Shown: in pieces, positions 63,590 to 64,000 of the stretch | Position numbering within the stretch: position 1 is the first letter of the stretch | Layout of the letters: the number at the start of each line of letters is the position of its first letter | NCBI RefSeq assembly: GCF_000283155.1 | Contig: NW_004454156.1 | Location: 31,562,496 to 31,626,495, forward strand | Source of the DNA: Ceratotherium simum simum | Taxonomy: Eukaryota > Chordata > Mammalia > Perissodactyla > Rhinocerotidae | Direction: 5' to 3' | DNA length: 64,000 bases | Made by a program: the position numbers and the translations under genes | Notes under the pieces: model-generated | Database searches by the model: none | What the model was told of the DNA's origin: nothing | Seen by the model: the letters and a program-made list of their open reading frames with translations, nothing else

Positions 63590-63810
63590 ACGTGGACTTG
63601 GGGGCATGTCCCAGTTCTCCACTTACTGTCTGGATGATCTTGGGTGAGTCAACTCCATCTCTCTGAGCCTCAGCCTCCCCATCTGTAAAGTGGGGGACAA
63701 TAGCAGCCATCTCAAAGGGCCGTTGTGATAACCGTGAGAGAAGGCACGGCAAAGTGCTCAGTAAACTGGAAAGCGTGAGTCAAAAATGAGAGATTATCAT
63801 TATTCTAAAT
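63590..63810 (+). mobile_element. MIR SINE
   Basis: 'ggatgatcttgggtgagtca' at 63632-63651, 'ctctgagcctcagcctcccc' at 63661-63680, 'atctgtaaagtgggggacaa' and 'ggcaaagtgctcagtaaact' are well preserved. Confidence 0.85.
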
Positions 63811-63849
63811 ACTTAGGAGCAAGGAATATTAGTCCTCAGAGAGACCCAG

Positions 63850-63965
63850 GATAAATAATAATAGCGACTATAACAATAAGTATCCCTATTGAGAGGGTAC
63901 TACATGCCAGACACTGAGTGCTTCAAACGTGTTAACTAGTTTAAATGTATGAACTCATTTAATCT
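63850..63965 (-). mobile_element. MIR fragment
   Basis: 'gtactacatgccagacactg' at 63898-63917 and 'gtatgaactcatttaatctt' at 63947-63966 form the 3' half of a reverse MIR. Confidence 0.7.
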
Positions 63966-63966
63966 T

Positions 63967-64000
63967 TTTTCAAGTATAACATACATACAGTAAATGAATA
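63967..64000 (-). mobile_element. L1M 3' end, cut by the window edge
   Basis: 'caagtataacatacatacag' at 63971-63990 matches the start of reverse-oriented L1M 3' ends such as the one at 40865. The element continues outside the window. Confidence 0.55.

Overview
This window looks like nuclear genomic DNA from a perissodactyl mammal, most likely an equid. The best evidence is three copies of the tRNA-derived ERE SINE (23186-23459 minus, 39835-40133 plus, 51507-51885 minus), a family I know from horses and their relatives. The rest of the background is typical of mammals: many MIR and L2 fragments, older L1 pieces, MaLR/ERVL-type LTRs and small DNA-transposon remnants. There is no bacterial, viral or organellar gene organisation.

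I find no protein-coding exon, RNA gene or CRISPR array that I can support. Every open frame is short (the longest is 190 codons, at 4215-4787 minus). They fall in simple repeats, transposon remnants or unremarkable sequence, and none shows a domain I recognise. The window is therefore intergenic or deep intronic. Family names below come from recognising consensus words by eye; no masking program was run, so edges are approximate (usually within 10-30 bases) except where target-site duplications fix them.

Layout. 0-7 kb: an L2 3' region, several MIRs, a GC-rich unique block with a G-quadruplex motif (2.9-3.7 kb), L1 3'-end remnants in minus orientation, a long polypyrimidine tract and a TIR DNA transposon. 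7-15 kb: LTR fragments including an inverted pair (9.2-9.8 kb), then an L2 and a 1.7 kb L1M/HAL1-like element carrying a 63/64-bp tandem duplication and an (AT)19 run. 15-26 kb: MIRs, two consecutive L2 ends, three DNA-transposon remnants and an ERE inserted in an L1 3' end. 26-37 kb: a long minus-strand L2, a hairpin, LTRs and an L2 split by an LTR. 37-45 kb: a 1.8 kb stretch I cannot assign, an ERE inside a MIR, and an LTR inside an L1 with a 5-bp target duplication. 44-52 kb: a CR1/L3-like element split by L2, and an ERE containing a 100-N assembly gap flanked by an exact 71-bp duplication. 52-64 kb: paired MIRs, a long minus-strand L2 followed by a 1.1 kb L1 3' end, a CTN trinucleotide tract and GC-rich unique stretches with a second G-quadruplex motif.

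I count roughly fifty MIR and over twenty-five L2 segments against few young L1s. From general knowledge of mammalian genomes, that composition is usual in or near genes in moderately GC-rich DNA. I did not find a new biological system. The most useful observations are the probable false duplication at the gap, the nested insertions that give relative ages, and the unassigned block at 37.6-39.4 kb.
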